Assembly: GCF_049274025.1 (NCBI RefSeq) | Contig: NZ_JBASRV010000023.1 | From: Miniphocaeibacter sp012841535 | Lineage (GTDB): Bacteria; Bacillota; Clostridia; Tissierellales; Peptoniphilaceae | Strand: one strand, 5' to 3' | DNA length: 64,000 nucleotides | Shown here: positions 50,983 to 60,251 of the stretch, piece after piece | Layout of the letters: each line of letters opens with the position of its first letter | How positions within the stretch are numbered: the stretch's first letter is position 1 | The notes under the pieces: generated by a model | Database searches by the model: none | The model's input: only the letters and a program-made list of their open reading frames with translations | Told to the model about the DNA's origin: nothing | Program-made: the position numbers and the translations under genes

Positions 50983-51621
50983 TTAATAAACATTTATTTG
51001 GGTAGAGTAAGTTTTAACAACAGTTACATAACCCAAATCAACAGAATATCCTATTATGTCTCCACCAATAGAAAAGCTACCACCATTAATATAGAATTGT
51101 CCAGTTACACTAAATCTAGCTGAAGTATTTCCTGTTCTATTTATATTAACGTCTGAACCTTGGAAATTTTTATAGTAGTCATTTGTAGTTACATATGGTT
51201 TCCCCCAACTTTCAACATTACTAACACGACCTGTTCTTCTATTAACAACGCATCGAATCTCTGTATAAAAAGTAACTCCTATATTTCCAGAATTTGTCTT
51301 TATGGTTTCTTTAGCTTTACCAGACACTATTCTATAAGCAATGTATTCATCACCTATCCTAGGACTAATTCTATTTGCAATAAAATCTTTTTCCTTTTGC
51401 AGTTCATATTCATAACTTGTATTATTAGCTAATGCTTGGGAATAAGCATATCTTTCAATAGAATTTTCTAGTAAATCTAATATAGAATCTAAAGAAAGTT
51501 CCGAGTTTTTTTGGATATCTTCACTAGCTGTGAAAACTACGTTTTTTTCAATTAATATTAATGAAAAAATCACAGCTATGAGTATAAAACTAAATGTTAA
51601 ATTTCTATTTTTTATTTTCAT
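50983..51621 (-). CDS. Exported protein of unknown function
   Basis: 212 residues. An N-terminal hydrophobic segment (about 10-26) acts as signal peptide or anchor. A helical part follows (EDIQKNSELSLDSILDLLENSIERY), then a beta-rich C-terminal half (from IAYRIVSG) with many Thr, Ser, Asn and Gly. No cysteine pair, lipobox or catalytic motif was seen, and I do not recognise the family. It is followed by a two-helix membrane protein, which could be its partner. Confidence 0.6.
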   Translation of the reverse strand: MKIKNRNLTFSFILIAVIFSLILIEKNVVFTASEDIQKNSELSLDSILDLLENSIERYAYSQALANNTSYEYELQKEKDFIANRISPRIGDEYIAYRIVSGKAKETIKTNSGNIGVTFYTEIRCVVNRRTGRVSNVESWGKPYVTTNDYYKNFQGSDVNINRTGNTSARFSVTGQFYINGGSFSIGGDIIGYSVDLGYVTVVKTYSTQINVY

Positions 51622-51914
51622 GAAAAACTACTTTTACTTAAAATAATTATTAGTTTTTTTATAAAGTCTTATATTTTTTGCACCAAACTTACTCGAATAC
51701 TATAAATTTTATTAAACATTATATTAATGAATAATTTAATTTTTCATTGGATTCACCTCAAAATATAATACTTGCTACAATAGTTATACTAATTATATGT
51801 ATATGATGTTATACATATTAATTACCCATAGTTTTATAAATAAAGCAAGCTCATATTTTCTTTTTTCCGTTTCAGTTGCTATTCTAGCATCTGGATAGGC
51901 TACACTAAATAGGA
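51622..51914. other. Gene-free gap between the orphan pair and the ISL3 remnant
   Basis: AT-rich. It holds the small inverted repeat ATGTATA-TGATGT-TATACAT near 51795-51815 and presumably the promoter of the gene at 51621. Nothing else was recognised. Confidence 0.35.
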
Positions 51915-52472
51915 CAGTTTCATACCAAACATGATAGAATCTAAATAATAAAAACAAGGATTGAAATAATGAAAAAGTTTAATACTTCCTCTATTGAATA
52001 TAAAAGACTAAAAAGATATTGGAAACTAATTCAAAAGGATTCTTCTAAACTAGATATAATCCACTTTGATAAATGGACACATTTCCATAGGTGGAAAAGT
52101 GCATCTGATGTGGTAAATGAGACTGTATCTGTTAACAACACTTTACAGAAAACATATGAGGTTTATCAAATTCTTTTATCTGATATTAGATGTAAAAATT
52201 CTAAAGGATTGAAGGAACATTTAGTTTTATTTAAGGATACAGTAAGTGAGAAAATGAAGGTAGCTATAAACACTTTATTGGAATATTTTGAATATGTAGA
52301 AAATTCATTAAATACCAATATTACAAATGGACCTTTGGAAGATATTAATAATCTTATTAAAAGCATAAAAAGAGTGGCTTTTGGATATAGGTCATTTTAT
52401 AATTTTAGAAATAGGATTCTTGTAATTAAAAATTTGATGAAACCAATAGAAAATCATCAGGCAGCTATATAG
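51915..52472 (+). pseudogene. ISL3-family transposase, C-terminal fragment
   Basis: An open frame from 51969 (167 residues) is the C-terminal third of an ISL3-type DDE transposase. The closing motif GPLEDINNLIKSIKRVAFGYRSF carries the last catalytic Glu. The same frame can be followed upstream to about 51915 (TRIEIMKKFN, preceded by FHTKHDRI), but with a stop codon, and the N-terminal domain is gone. Inactive. Confidence 0.85.
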
Positions 52473-52481
52473 CTGCCTGAT
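52456..52481. repeat. 26-bp perfect palindrome after the ISL3 fragment
   Basis: Arms ATCAGGCAGC and GCTGCCTGAT around TATATA, at the 3' end of the transposase fragment. It lacks a clear T tail; probably a terminator or end structure of the element. Confidence 0.6.
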
Positions 52482-52492
52482 ATAAAAGTAAT

Positions 52493-52702
52493 TTGTTATT
52501 TTATTGTATACCAACACTATTTGACAAAGAGCCTTTAAAATTATTATATTTACGTGTTTTAGAATTGCAAAATAAACGGGAAAATCGCACTATTCGTAAT
52601 TGGTCTATGGTTTTAAATCAATTATTAATTGATGATAAAATTTCAGAAAGATTACGAAAATATGCTAATTTAAAAAATACAAAAAACTACTTATACACTT
52701 AA
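52493..52702 (+). pseudogene. Possible mutator-type (IS256-like) transposase C-terminal remnant
   Basis: 69 codons from a TTG. RTIRNWSMVLNQLLIDDKI with the later LRKYANL resembles the end of IS256-family transposases (W...LNQL.I.F..R). No catalytic part remains. Weak similarity; it could also be noise. Confidence 0.4.
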
Positions 52703-52819
52703 CTTGACAATCCCTGTTCTTACTTAATTTAATCAAGAGGTTTTATAAAGTAATTTTTATTCTCTAAAAAATTTATATTCCTTATGTTTTTAATTTGTCC
52801 TTAATAATTTAAACTTATT

Positions 52820-54259
52820 CTAACCTTCTATTTTTTTAGTTTCCTTCTTTATTTTTGAAGAATTAAATGCTGTTATTAACAATATAACTAAAATCCAAAC
52901 ATAATTATTACCAAGAAATCCATATCTGGAATCAACTACTAAATCAGCCAAAATTACTAGGGACATTAAAAATATAAAAAACGCATCTACAATAGATTTT
53001 TTTCCTAGTTCGAATAGTAATTTTAAAAATGTAATTAAAGATGTTATTGTTAGAAAAAGGAGTATTATTCCACCTGTTAAAAGTTCAGTTAATAAAAAAT
53101 TATGTGGATGGCTGGTATTATCAGACGTTATTTGTCCATATTCCTTATCCCTTAATAACTTGTTCTCTGGTTCATTGTAAATATCTACTTGTGCAGAAGC
53201 TCCCCCACCAATTATTTTATTAACCATAGGATATTTCAAGTAGGAATCTATTGCCATTTTCCAAAGAAACTCTCTTTTATCAAAGGCTTTTTCATCGTAA
53301 AGGATTTCTTCTACTGTTCTATTTACTCTTATTCCATGTTTATCTATATTTTCTGTAGCTTCTTCTACTATTTTTGTAGTTACATAATTGTAGCTATAGA
53401 CTATAAAAGTACTTCCTATATAAACTAGGGCTGCTGCTAAACACAAAAGTAGTAAAGAAATTATATATTTTACTACCAACTTCCATTTTTCTATATTTTC
53501 CTTAAATATTTTTATAAAATTATCATATATTCCATATAAGAAAAACATAATTATAATACCAATTAATAATAAGGAGCTTCTTCGTGATGCAATTAAATAA
53601 ATTGTTGAAGCGCCAATTATAGTGGTAAATACCAATAAAATATTTCTTATGTGTAAGTTTTTTATATTCCTAAAGATTAAAAAAATCAAGGCAATGAAAC
53701 TAAAGAGTAAAAGTACACCAAAGTCATTGTAATCCCTTAATAATGATAATCTCCTACTATAATAAGTCCTTTTAAAAATTATTAAATATATCCATGTATA
53801 TATAGTAATAACTACTGACGGTAAAGATATAAATTTTAATAGTAAATTTAATTTATCTCCCACACTCTTTTTATTTAAATAAATTAAATACAAAAATAGC
53901 AAAAGCACTATGAACCCTATATTTTCATATTTAATCATTGCAATTTCCATGTTTTTAGTATAATAAAAACTTATTAGTCCAAATACTATATATAAAATAA
54001 TTAAGATTAGTAGAAATCCCGTTTCTTTTAATTGATTTTTCCCCATATAAAATATATTTTTACTCATATTTATAGGATTTAGCATAAAGGCCAATAGGAA
54101 CATTAGAAAAGCCACTGCTAAGCATATTTTAAAAATACTATAATCGTTAATTTTTTTAAATTCCAGTCCTAAATCCGACATAAGTAAGGCTATTGTAGTT
54201 AAAATGATGCTAGAAAATAAATAATAATATTTCTTATTGTCTAATATAGTTTTTTTCAT
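52820..54259 (-). CDS. O-antigen ligase/polymerase-like membrane protein
   Basis: About 479 residues with 11-12 transmembrane segments and a large outside loop (about 290-385) containing GGGASAQVDIYN and SHPHNFLLTELLTGG. The HN-x-LL pattern there is typical of Wzy/WaaL O-antigen ligase-family proteins. In a Gram-positive it would join or polymerise surface glycans. The start at 54259 follows GAGGATGCT; an ATG at 54283 would overlap the preceding gene. It follows the exported protein at 54267 as a two-gene unit. No glycosyltransferases are nearby. Confidence 0.82.
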   Translation of the reverse strand: MKKTILDNKKYYYLFSSIILTTIALLMSDLGLEFKKINDYSIFKICLAVAFLMFLLAFMLNPINMSKNIFYMGKNQLKETGFLLILIILYIVFGLISFYYTKNMEIAMIKYENIGFIVLLLFLYLIYLNKKSVGDKLNLLLKFISLPSVVITIYTWIYLIIFKRTYYSRRLSLLRDYNDFGVLLLFSFIALIFLIFRNIKNLHIRNILLVFTTIIGASTIYLIASRRSSLLLIGIIIMFFLYGIYDNFIKIFKENIEKWKLVVKYIISLLLLCLAAALVYIGSTFIVYSYNYVTTKIVEEATENIDKHGIRVNRTVEEILYDEKAFDKREFLWKMAIDSYLKYPMVNKIIGGGASAQVDIYNEPENKLLRDKEYGQITSDNTSHPHNFLLTELLTGGIILLFLTITSLITFLKLLFELGKKSIVDAFFIFLMSLVILADLVVDSRYGFLGNNYVWILVILLITAFNSSKIKKETKKIEG

Positions 54260-54266
54260 AGCATCC

Positions 54267-55172
54267 TCAATTCTTTTCCACATATTTAGGAATTTCTATA
54301 TCGGTTATTAAATTTAACTGGTCAAAATCTCTACTTAGGTTTATACTGTAAACTATTCCATCCTTCTCTAAATCAAGAGTAATATAGGCCTTCTTTAACT
54401 GTAGATAAAGGCTTGTTATAGAAAAGCTAACGAAAAAATATTTACTATCCCAATCTGTATTTAATATATTTTCATAGGTTAGAATATCTGATTCATTTAA
54501 ATAATCTTCAATATTTAAAAGACTTAAAAATTCCTTTATTTCATCAAAGTCAAAATCCCTTAACTCCTTCTTAAAAAAATAATTTTCATCTATTTCCTTA
54601 AATTGTACTTCTTCTGAAATCTTAATTAACTCTTTTGAAAAATTATAATAACTAAGTATGTTAAAATAGTTCTCCTCTGTTGAAACAAATGGTTTTAGTG
54701 AAATTTTACTAGCCTTATCCTCTACTACATTATCTTTAGATATTTCAGTTTTTCCATCTTTAAAATAAATATAATCCTGATATTCTACATCATCATTTTT
54801 ATATACATTTCTTAACAAATATTCCTTAGGATTATTGTCATCGACTACTAAACTATAATACCTAGAATTTTCATAATATCCTAATAAATTGGAGTTTTCA
54901 TTATCCTCGTACACTTCTTCTCTTTTTAAGGTCTTTAAAAAAACATTAAAAAACTCTTCTTTCTTACTTACTTTCTTTTCTGAATTATCTTCTAACTTAT
55001 TTATTAAAATAAAAAACGAATCTTTTTGATTGTAATTTGTAACTCCTTTAGAATTACTATCTACTTGATTAAATAAACTAACCCTATCTAATCCAGAATT
55101 AGGTAAATTAACCTCTATTCCTAAAACTATAATCAAAGCACAAATTAACAATGCTACTATATATTTTTTCAC
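54267..55172 (-). CDS. Exported protein of unknown function preceding the ligase-like gene
   Basis: 301 residues with an N-terminal signal anchor (KYIVALLICALIIVLGIEV). The rest is acidic and mixed alpha/beta, with repeated FFxxxL patterns, and no recognisable motif. It ends 7 bp before the ATG of the O-antigen-ligase-like gene and is probably cotranscribed, so a role in the same surface-glycan process is possible. Not recognised. Confidence 0.65.
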   Translation of the reverse strand: MKKYIVALLICALIIVLGIEVNLPNSGLDRVSLFNQVDSNSKGVTNYNQKDSFFILINKLEDNSEKKVSKKEEFFNVFLKTLKREEVYEDNENSNLLGYYENSRYYSLVVDDNNPKEYLLRNVYKNDDVEYQDYIYFKDGKTEISKDNVVEDKASKISLKPFVSTEENYFNILSYYNFSKELIKISEEVQFKEIDENYFFKKELRDFDFDEIKEFLSLLNIEDYLNESDILTYENILNTDWDSKYFFVSFSITSLYLQLKKAYITLDLEKDGIVYSINLSRDFDQLNLITDIEIPKYVEKN

Positions 55173-55262
55173 AGTACCCCCTTTAGTTTCTTATATATCC
55201 AACTGTGTATAATTAAATAATATCATTATATAGTATATTTTTCAGCTTAAAACAAAAAATAA

Positions 55263-55298
55263 CTACTAATAATATCTTTTTAAACATATTATTAGTAG
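55263..55298 (-). terminator. Terminator of the cwlK-rsuA unit
   Basis: Thirteen-bp perfect stem CTACTAATAATAT/ATATTATTAGTAG with a 10-nt loop and a T-rich tail on the minus strand. Confidence 0.88.
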
Positions 55299-55304
55299 CT
55301 GCCA

Positions 55305-56003
55305 TTACATTTTAATTTCTTCTTCTGTTAACTCAATATATTCCCCAGCGTCTAAGTCCACTGGCAATTTAAAATGTCCCATTTTAATCCTTTTTAAGTA
55401 TGTCACTCTATTGCCAACTTCTTCAAACATTCTTTTTACCTGATGAAATTTTCCTTCATATATTGTTAATTCACAGGACTTTTCACTTAATATTTTAAAT
55501 TCAGCCGGTTTTGTTACAATATTTTCAGGCATGAGTTTTATTCCTTTTTTAAATACTTTTCCGTAATCATCTTCAATTTGCCTTGCTAATTCAACATAAT
55601 AGGTTTTTGGTACATTTTTTTTGGGAGAAGTTAATTCATGATTAAATTTTCCATCATTACTAAGTAAAAGTAATCCCTCTGTATCAATATCCAGTCGTCC
55701 AATTGGAGCTAGATTAAAACTTTTATGGTAATCTTCTAACAAATCTATTACCGTCTTATGATAGGAATCCTCTGTTGCAGAAATATAACCTTTCGGCTTA
55801 TTCATTAATAAATATATAAATTGTCTATATTCAATAATTTCATCATTGTATTTTACAAGATCCTTTTCGGTGTCAATTAATTTACCGGTATTTTTTTCTA
55901 CCATATCATTTACTTTTATTAGTCCCTTTTTAGCATCTTTTTTTATTTCACTACGGCTACCGTAACCCATATTTGAAATTAACTTATCTAATCTTATTTT
56001 CAT
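55305..56003 (-). CDS. RsuA/RluB-family rRNA pseudouridine synthase
   Basis: 232 residues: an S4 RNA-binding domain (1-60, IRLDKLISNMGYGSRSE) and the synthase domain with the catalytic Asp in GRLDIDTEGLLLLSNDG (about 103-119). KTYYV and KFHQVKRMF are conserved. It fits the RsuA branch, acting on 16S U516 in E. coli; target here inferred. It is 12 bp behind cwlK-like and ends at a strong terminator. Confidence 0.92.
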   Translation of the reverse strand: MKIRLDKLISNMGYGSRSEIKKDAKKGLIKVNDMVEKNTGKLIDTEKDLVKYNDEIIEYRQFIYLLMNKPKGYISATEDSYHKTVIDLLEDYHKSFNLAPIGRLDIDTEGLLLLSNDGKFNHELTSPKKNVPKTYYVELARQIEDDYGKVFKKGIKLMPENIVTKPAEFKILSEKSCELTIYEGKFHQVKRMFEEVGNRVTYLKRIKMGHFKLPVDLDAGEYIELTEEEIKM

Positions 56004-56015
56004 CTTAACCTCTAT

Positions 56016-56528
56016 TTAATTTTGGAAATGTCCTTTATCCTGATAATCCGTCCAGAAATAGCCTGCTTCTAATCCAACAGCTTCCCCTATTTCTGCACAT
56101 CTTTTAAAAAAATCATCATCACCAAATTCATTTCCTTTTTCATTTTTAGCAATATCAAAAGCTTTTCTTCTTGTATGATAGCTACTTCTTGTCCAAGTTA
56201 CTACATTATTATCATTTGCCCTACCTTGTGCATATAAAAAGTCCTGTCTTTCTTGAGTCCTGTAGGTTTCAATTATCATAACAGGAAGCCCTTCCTCTTG
56301 GCAAAGCTTTAAAAACTCTAAACATTTCTCACGAGTATCTTCCTCTAATTCATCAATATCTTTTATAACAGGATAATCATATTCATTGTGTGACATATTA
56401 TCATAATAGCTTAAATCATCAAAAACCTCTATTCCTCTTCCTTCCAGAATCTTAAATAAAAATAATATTATAAAAACTATAATAAGACCACTAAATATAT
56501 AGGGTATATACTTTTTCATATAATCCAC
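56016..56528 (-). CDS. M15 family peptidase (CwlK/VanY-like) with N-terminal membrane anchor
   Basis: 170 residues. One transmembrane helix (about 7-26) holds the catalytic domain outside. The zinc motif is SYHTRRKAFDIA (SxHxxxxAxD, about 125-136), and the last His is in DKGHFQN at the very end; YRTQERQDFLYAQGR is typical of the L-Ala-D-Glu endopeptidase/D,D-carboxypeptidase group. Acts on peptidoglycan peptides. Cotranscribed with rsuA. Confidence 0.9.
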   Translation of the reverse strand: MDYMKKYIPYIFSGLIIVFIILFLFKILEGRGIEVFDDLSYYDNMSHNEYDYPVIKDIDELEEDTREKCLEFLKLCQEEGLPVMIIETYRTQERQDFLYAQGRANDNNVVTWTRSSYHTRRKAFDIAKNEKGNEFGDDDFFKRCAEIGEAVGLEAGYFWTDYQDKGHFQN

Positions 56529-56594
56529 CTCATATTTAGTATATTATAAAAAACTATTGTAAAATCATAAAAATTATTACAATATTACAACAAA

Positions 56595-57539
56595 TTAATA
56601 GGATTTATAATTTACTAATTCACTACTGTTCTTTAAATTTAGAACAATAATTCCTGTTACAACTATAATTAAGCCTAGGAAAATATTTAATGTAAAACTT
56701 TCTCCCGGAATAAAAACAGCAGAAAGAATTGCCCCAAATATCGGAATAAATAACATATAAATGGAAACCTCTCCAGCCTTATTGTATTTTAATACTCCAT
56801 ACCATAAGGTAAAGGCTGTTGCTGACAAAAATCCACTATATAAAAGTAATACTACTCCTTCAAAATTCCAGACTAAAGTAGATTTCATTCCAATTTTACC
56901 AAGTAGAATTAAAAAAATTGAACCTATTATCATTTGAAAACAAGTTGCTACAACAGCATTGGTACTATTTCCTTTAGCCTTCATATATACATGACCAATA
57001 CTACTAAAAAATGCCGCTAAAAACAGAAAGCCTTCTCCGGTTAGCTTAAAATTAAAATCAAAATTAGAGCCAATGTTTGTTACTATAATTCCAATAAACC
57101 CTATTACTATTGCCGCTACCTTATTTCTATTTAATTTGTCATCTTTAAAGACCATTGCTGAAATTAATACTATTAAAAAAGTTGCTGAGGATTGTAATAT
57201 AGCTGACTTCATACCTGAAGTATTTCCAACTCCAATATAGTAGAAAATATATTGTAATGTTATTTGAAACAAGGCTAAAATAGTTAAAAATTTATAGTTT
57301 AGCTTTTTATAATCCACTTTTTCCTTAACGAACAATTTTATATATAGTATTACAAATAGGCCTGATATAAAAAATCTTAAACCTGCAAAATATATTTTTG
57401 CAAAATAATCCTCTTGGGGTATTTTAAAAATATCATAACTAATTTTTAAAGCCGGAAAAGCTGACCCCCATAAAAACATTGCAATTAAAATAATTGGAAT
57501 ATAAAATTTTTTCTCTGTAAAAAATCTTTTTGTTTTCAT
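56595..57539 (-). CDS. EamA/DMT family transporter
   Basis: 314 residues, ten predicted transmembrane helices in two EamA halves (LWGSAFPALKISYD in helix 1; LLYSGFLSATAFTLWYGVLKYNKAG in the second half). Exporter or importer of small metabolites; substrate unknown. It is closely similar to the protein at 59088-60005, from which it is separated by the S41 lipoprotein gene. It follows that gene by 11 bp in an operon. Confidence 0.9.
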   Translation of the reverse strand: MKTKRFFTEKKFYIPIILIAMFLWGSAFPALKISYDIFKIPQEDYFAKIYFAGLRFFISGLFVILYIKLFVKEKVDYKKLNYKFLTILALFQITLQYIFYYIGVGNTSGMKSAILQSSATFLIVLISAMVFKDDKLNRNKVAAIVIGFIGIIVTNIGSNFDFNFKLTGEGFLFLAAFFSSIGHVYMKAKGNSTNAVVATCFQMIIGSIFLILLGKIGMKSTLVWNFEGVVLLLYSGFLSATAFTLWYGVLKYNKAGEVSIYMLFIPIFGAILSAVFIPGESFTLNIFLGLIIVVTGIIVLNLKNSSELVNYKSY

Positions 57540-57550
57540 TCTACACCTTC

Positions 57551-58807
57551 CTACTTATTTAAAAAATTTATTGCTACATCTAGGCTATCTTCCTCAAAGG
57601 GTACTAAAATATCAGGCTTTAAAGTATCCTTGCTATTATTTTCATCTGGCCTTATAAAATACTTGTATGAAACTTCAAGGGATAATTTAGTATTTGGTAA
57701 ATCAAATATCAACATATCTCCATAAGCATTTGGTGCATTTTTACTAGCTTGTCCAATTATAGTTCCAAGTTGTCCATCTTGAACCCAAACTCCAAACATA
57801 GTTGCACTACTAAAGGTTTCTATACTTGTTAGAACAACTAAATTTATACTGCTATTTTTTATACTATCACTTAAATTAGCCTTATATTCAATAAAGCCTT
57901 CTGCTCTTTTAATATTCTCTGCCTTTTCAGTGTATAGAGGCCCTAATCTAACTAAGGAGCCATATGATGGTGGAGCCATATCCATTGCTTCCAGCAAAAA
58001 TCTACCAGCCTCACTATTTCCTCCACCATTATGTCTTAAATCTATAATTACTTTGTTTACACCATTATTAACCTGTTCTCTTGTAAAATATAACGCCTTC
58101 TCCAGTTCTGAATTTACTGTAAAAGAACGAAAATCTATATATATAATATCATCTAGCATTTTAGTCTTAATAGTATAGTTTGAATTTTTTGTAATTTCTT
58201 CAAACCAGTCTATCATAAATAAAGGAAATTCAATTTCCGAGTTATCTTTATTAGAGGTTTTAACCTTTATTTGATCATCAATAATTTCTCCACCGGCTAA
58301 TTCAATAACTTTACCTTCTCCTGTATATAAGGAATAATTTTCAAATTGTCCAGCCTTATTTTCATAAGCATAGTATTTATCCACTGTTTGTAAAATTTTA
58401 TCTACAGGAACTCCGGCGATTTCTAAAACCTTTATATCTGTAATATTATTATTCTCATCTAATAGAAATAGTCCTTCATTTGTATATCGCCACTTATTTA
58501 CAAGGCCCAATGAATTTTCTACAAAATTTAGGCTCATGTGGGCATCACCTAAAACTGCAATATATTTTTTAATTGCATATTTAAAATCTTCCAAGTTATT
58601 TATTTTCTTACTTTCTTTTAAAAATTCATTCTTTATTTTTTCATATTTCGACAAATTTTCACCTTTAATAAAGAAAGGATGATTTTCTTCAACAGTCTTT
58701 ACTAAATAAGTAGCATCTTCAAAATATTTAGTTTCTATATTCTTTTCTGAACAACCGGTTAAAATAAATACCAATATTATAAAAATCAAGCTATACTTCT
58801 TTCTCAT
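57551..58807 (-). CDS. S41 family (C-terminal processing/tricorn-like) peptidase lipoprotein
   Basis: 418 residues. Lipobox ILTGC with Cys19 predicts a lipid-anchored surface protein. The protease core has VIIDLRHNGGGNSEAG (about 260-275) and the nucleophile Ser in SIETFSSATMFG (about 340). No PDZ domain is clear. S41 members degrade peptides or process proteins; the target is unknown. First gene of the unit with the DMT transporter downstream. Confidence 0.85.
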   Translation of the reverse strand: MRKKYSLIFIILVFILTGCSEKNIETKYFEDATYLVKTVEENHPFFIKGENLSKYEKIKNEFLKESKKINNLEDFKYAIKKYIAVLGDAHMSLNFVENSLGLVNKWRYTNEGLFLLDENNNITDIKVLEIAGVPVDKILQTVDKYYAYENKAGQFENYSLYTGEGKVIELAGGEIIDDQIKVKTSNKDNSEIEFPLFMIDWFEEITKNSNYTIKTKMLDDIIYIDFRSFTVNSELEKALYFTREQVNNGVNKVIIDLRHNGGGNSEAGRFLLEAMDMAPPSYGSLVRLGPLYTEKAENIKRAEGFIEYKANLSDSIKNSSINLVVLTSIETFSSATMFGVWVQDGQLGTIIGQASKNAPNAYGDMLIFDLPNTKLSLEVSYKYFIRPDENNSKDTLKPDILVPFEEDSLDVAINFLNK

Positions 58808-58880
58808 ACCAGCCTCCTAAGACTACCTATCTTATATTCTAATTGATAAAGAGAAAAAGACCAAGAAGCATGATATTGCA

Positions 58881-58930
58881 CCTGTAATATTATATTTCCT
58901 GTAATATTATATTTCCTATAATCTTATAGT
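58881..58930. repeat. 17-bp tandem repeat, two copies and a decayed third
   Basis: CCTGTAATATTATATTT at 58881-58897 and 58898-58914, then CCTATAATCTTATAG at 58915. It is upstream of the S41 gene and downstream of the second DMT gene; could be replication slippage or protein-binding sites. Confidence 0.8.
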
Positions 58931-58976
58931 TTGTACTGGATATTTGAAGCTAATTACTCTGTGAAAAATATCAACA

Positions 58977-59014
58977 AAAACCATCAGATAAATTCACATT
59001 TACCTGATGGTTTT
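58977..59014 (-). terminator. Terminator of the second DMT gene
   Basis: Eleven-bp perfect stem AAAACCATCAG/CTGATGGTTTT with a T run on the minus strand. Confidence 0.9.
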
Positions 59015-59087
59015 AATAACTTATAAATGAATAAAATATATTAATACCTTTAGTATTAGCTTTCTAATTAATTATCTAAACTTATTT

Positions 59088-60005
59088 TTATCTTCTCTCT
59101 CTTTTCATATTCAACACGAACATTCCAAGAACTACCAGTACTAAACCTACTATTATATTAATTGTAATTCTTTCTCCCGGTAAAAATAAGGCTGATAATA
59201 TTGTTCCAAATATTGGAATAAATAATCTATAAACAGATACTTCCCCTGCCTTATTATATTTTAAAATAGAATACCAAAGAACAAAGGCTGCTGACGATAA
59301 AAATCCACTATAGATAAATAGCAATATTCCCTTTCCTGTCCAAAGAAGTTCTGTACTTGTACCAATTCTACCTACTAAAATTAAGATAGATGCCCCAATT
59401 AACATCTGTCCTGAAGTTGCAACTACTGGATTCATGTTCTTACCAGCTGCTTTTACATAAATTTGTCCTATACTTCCAAATAATGTGGCAATTAATAAAA
59501 ACCCTTCACCTGTTAAGGTAAAATTAAAATCAAAGCCGGAAGAAATATTTGTAATTATAATTCCTAAAAATCCTATACCTATTGCCATTAATTTGTTCTT
59601 ATTGATTTTATCATCTTTAAACATCATTGAAGCAAACAATACTATAAAAAAAGTTGACGCTGATTGAATTATTGCAGACTTCATACCAGAAGTGTTTCCA
59701 ACACCTATATAATAAAATGTATATTGAAAAGTAATTTGTATTAATCCTAGTATTGTTAAAAATTTATAGTCTAATTTTTTAAAATCAATTTTTTCCTTTA
59801 AGAAAATCTTTCCAAAAATTGTTACCATTACACCTGATAAGAAAAATCTTAATCCTGCAAAGTATATTTTCGCAAAATAATCTCCCTGTGGTATTCCAAA
59901 TTCTATATAACTTAATTTAATAATGGGAAAAGCAGAGCCCCATAAAAACATACAGAATAATATTATTGGAATATAAAATTTCTTCTCTTTAAATAATCTA
60001 TCCAT
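59088..60005 (-). CDS. EamA/DMT family transporter, paralogue
   Basis: 305 residues, ten helices, same start pattern (EKKFYIPIILFCMFLWGSAFPIIK) and same second-half motif (FIYSGFLSSAAFVLWYSILKYNKAGE) as the transporter at 56595. The two are recent paralogues, roughly two thirds identical by eye. It has its own terminator and no co-gene. Substrate unknown. Confidence 0.9.
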   Translation of the reverse strand: MDRLFKEKKFYIPIILFCMFLWGSAFPIIKLSYIEFGIPQGDYFAKIYFAGLRFFLSGVMVTIFGKIFLKEKIDFKKLDYKFLTILGLIQITFQYTFYYIGVGNTSGMKSAIIQSASTFFIVLFASMMFKDDKINKNKLMAIGIGFLGIIITNISSGFDFNFTLTGEGFLLIATLFGSIGQIYVKAAGKNMNPVVATSGQMLIGASILILVGRIGTSTELLWTGKGILLFIYSGFLSSAAFVLWYSILKYNKAGEVSVYRLFIPIFGTILSALFLPGERITINIIVGLVLVVLGMFVLNMKRERR

Positions 60006-60212
60006 CTATATCCTCCATTAATTATTTTTATAATTGTCCCATAAATACATACCCATATTTTCCTACATAGAGCTAATATAATTAATTCTTATTTACAATT
60101 ATTTTTATCATGTTAACTAATTATTTATAGGCTGCTAGTATTTATAAAAACAAATTTTGATAATCATTATATATACTCTATCATTAAACAAATTTATTAA
60201 AAAGTGCTGGCA

Positions 60213-60247
60213 TCAAAAAAGATCAAGAAGTTAACCTTCCTGATCTT
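60213..60247 (-). terminator. Terminator of the DEAD-box helicase gene
   Basis: Stem AAGATCA-GAAG/CTTC-TGATCTT with one mismatch, and an A run on the left that reads as T on the minus strand. Confidence 0.82.
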
Positions 60248-60251
60248 ACTA

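Noticed and set aside
51850..51968. Open minus-strand stretch that reads like protein (FYHVWYETVLFSVAYPDARIATE)
   Set aside because: The plus strand here continues the ISL3 transposase frame (FHTKHDRI, then TRIEIMKKFN), so the minus reading is an antisense shadow of the decayed transposase.
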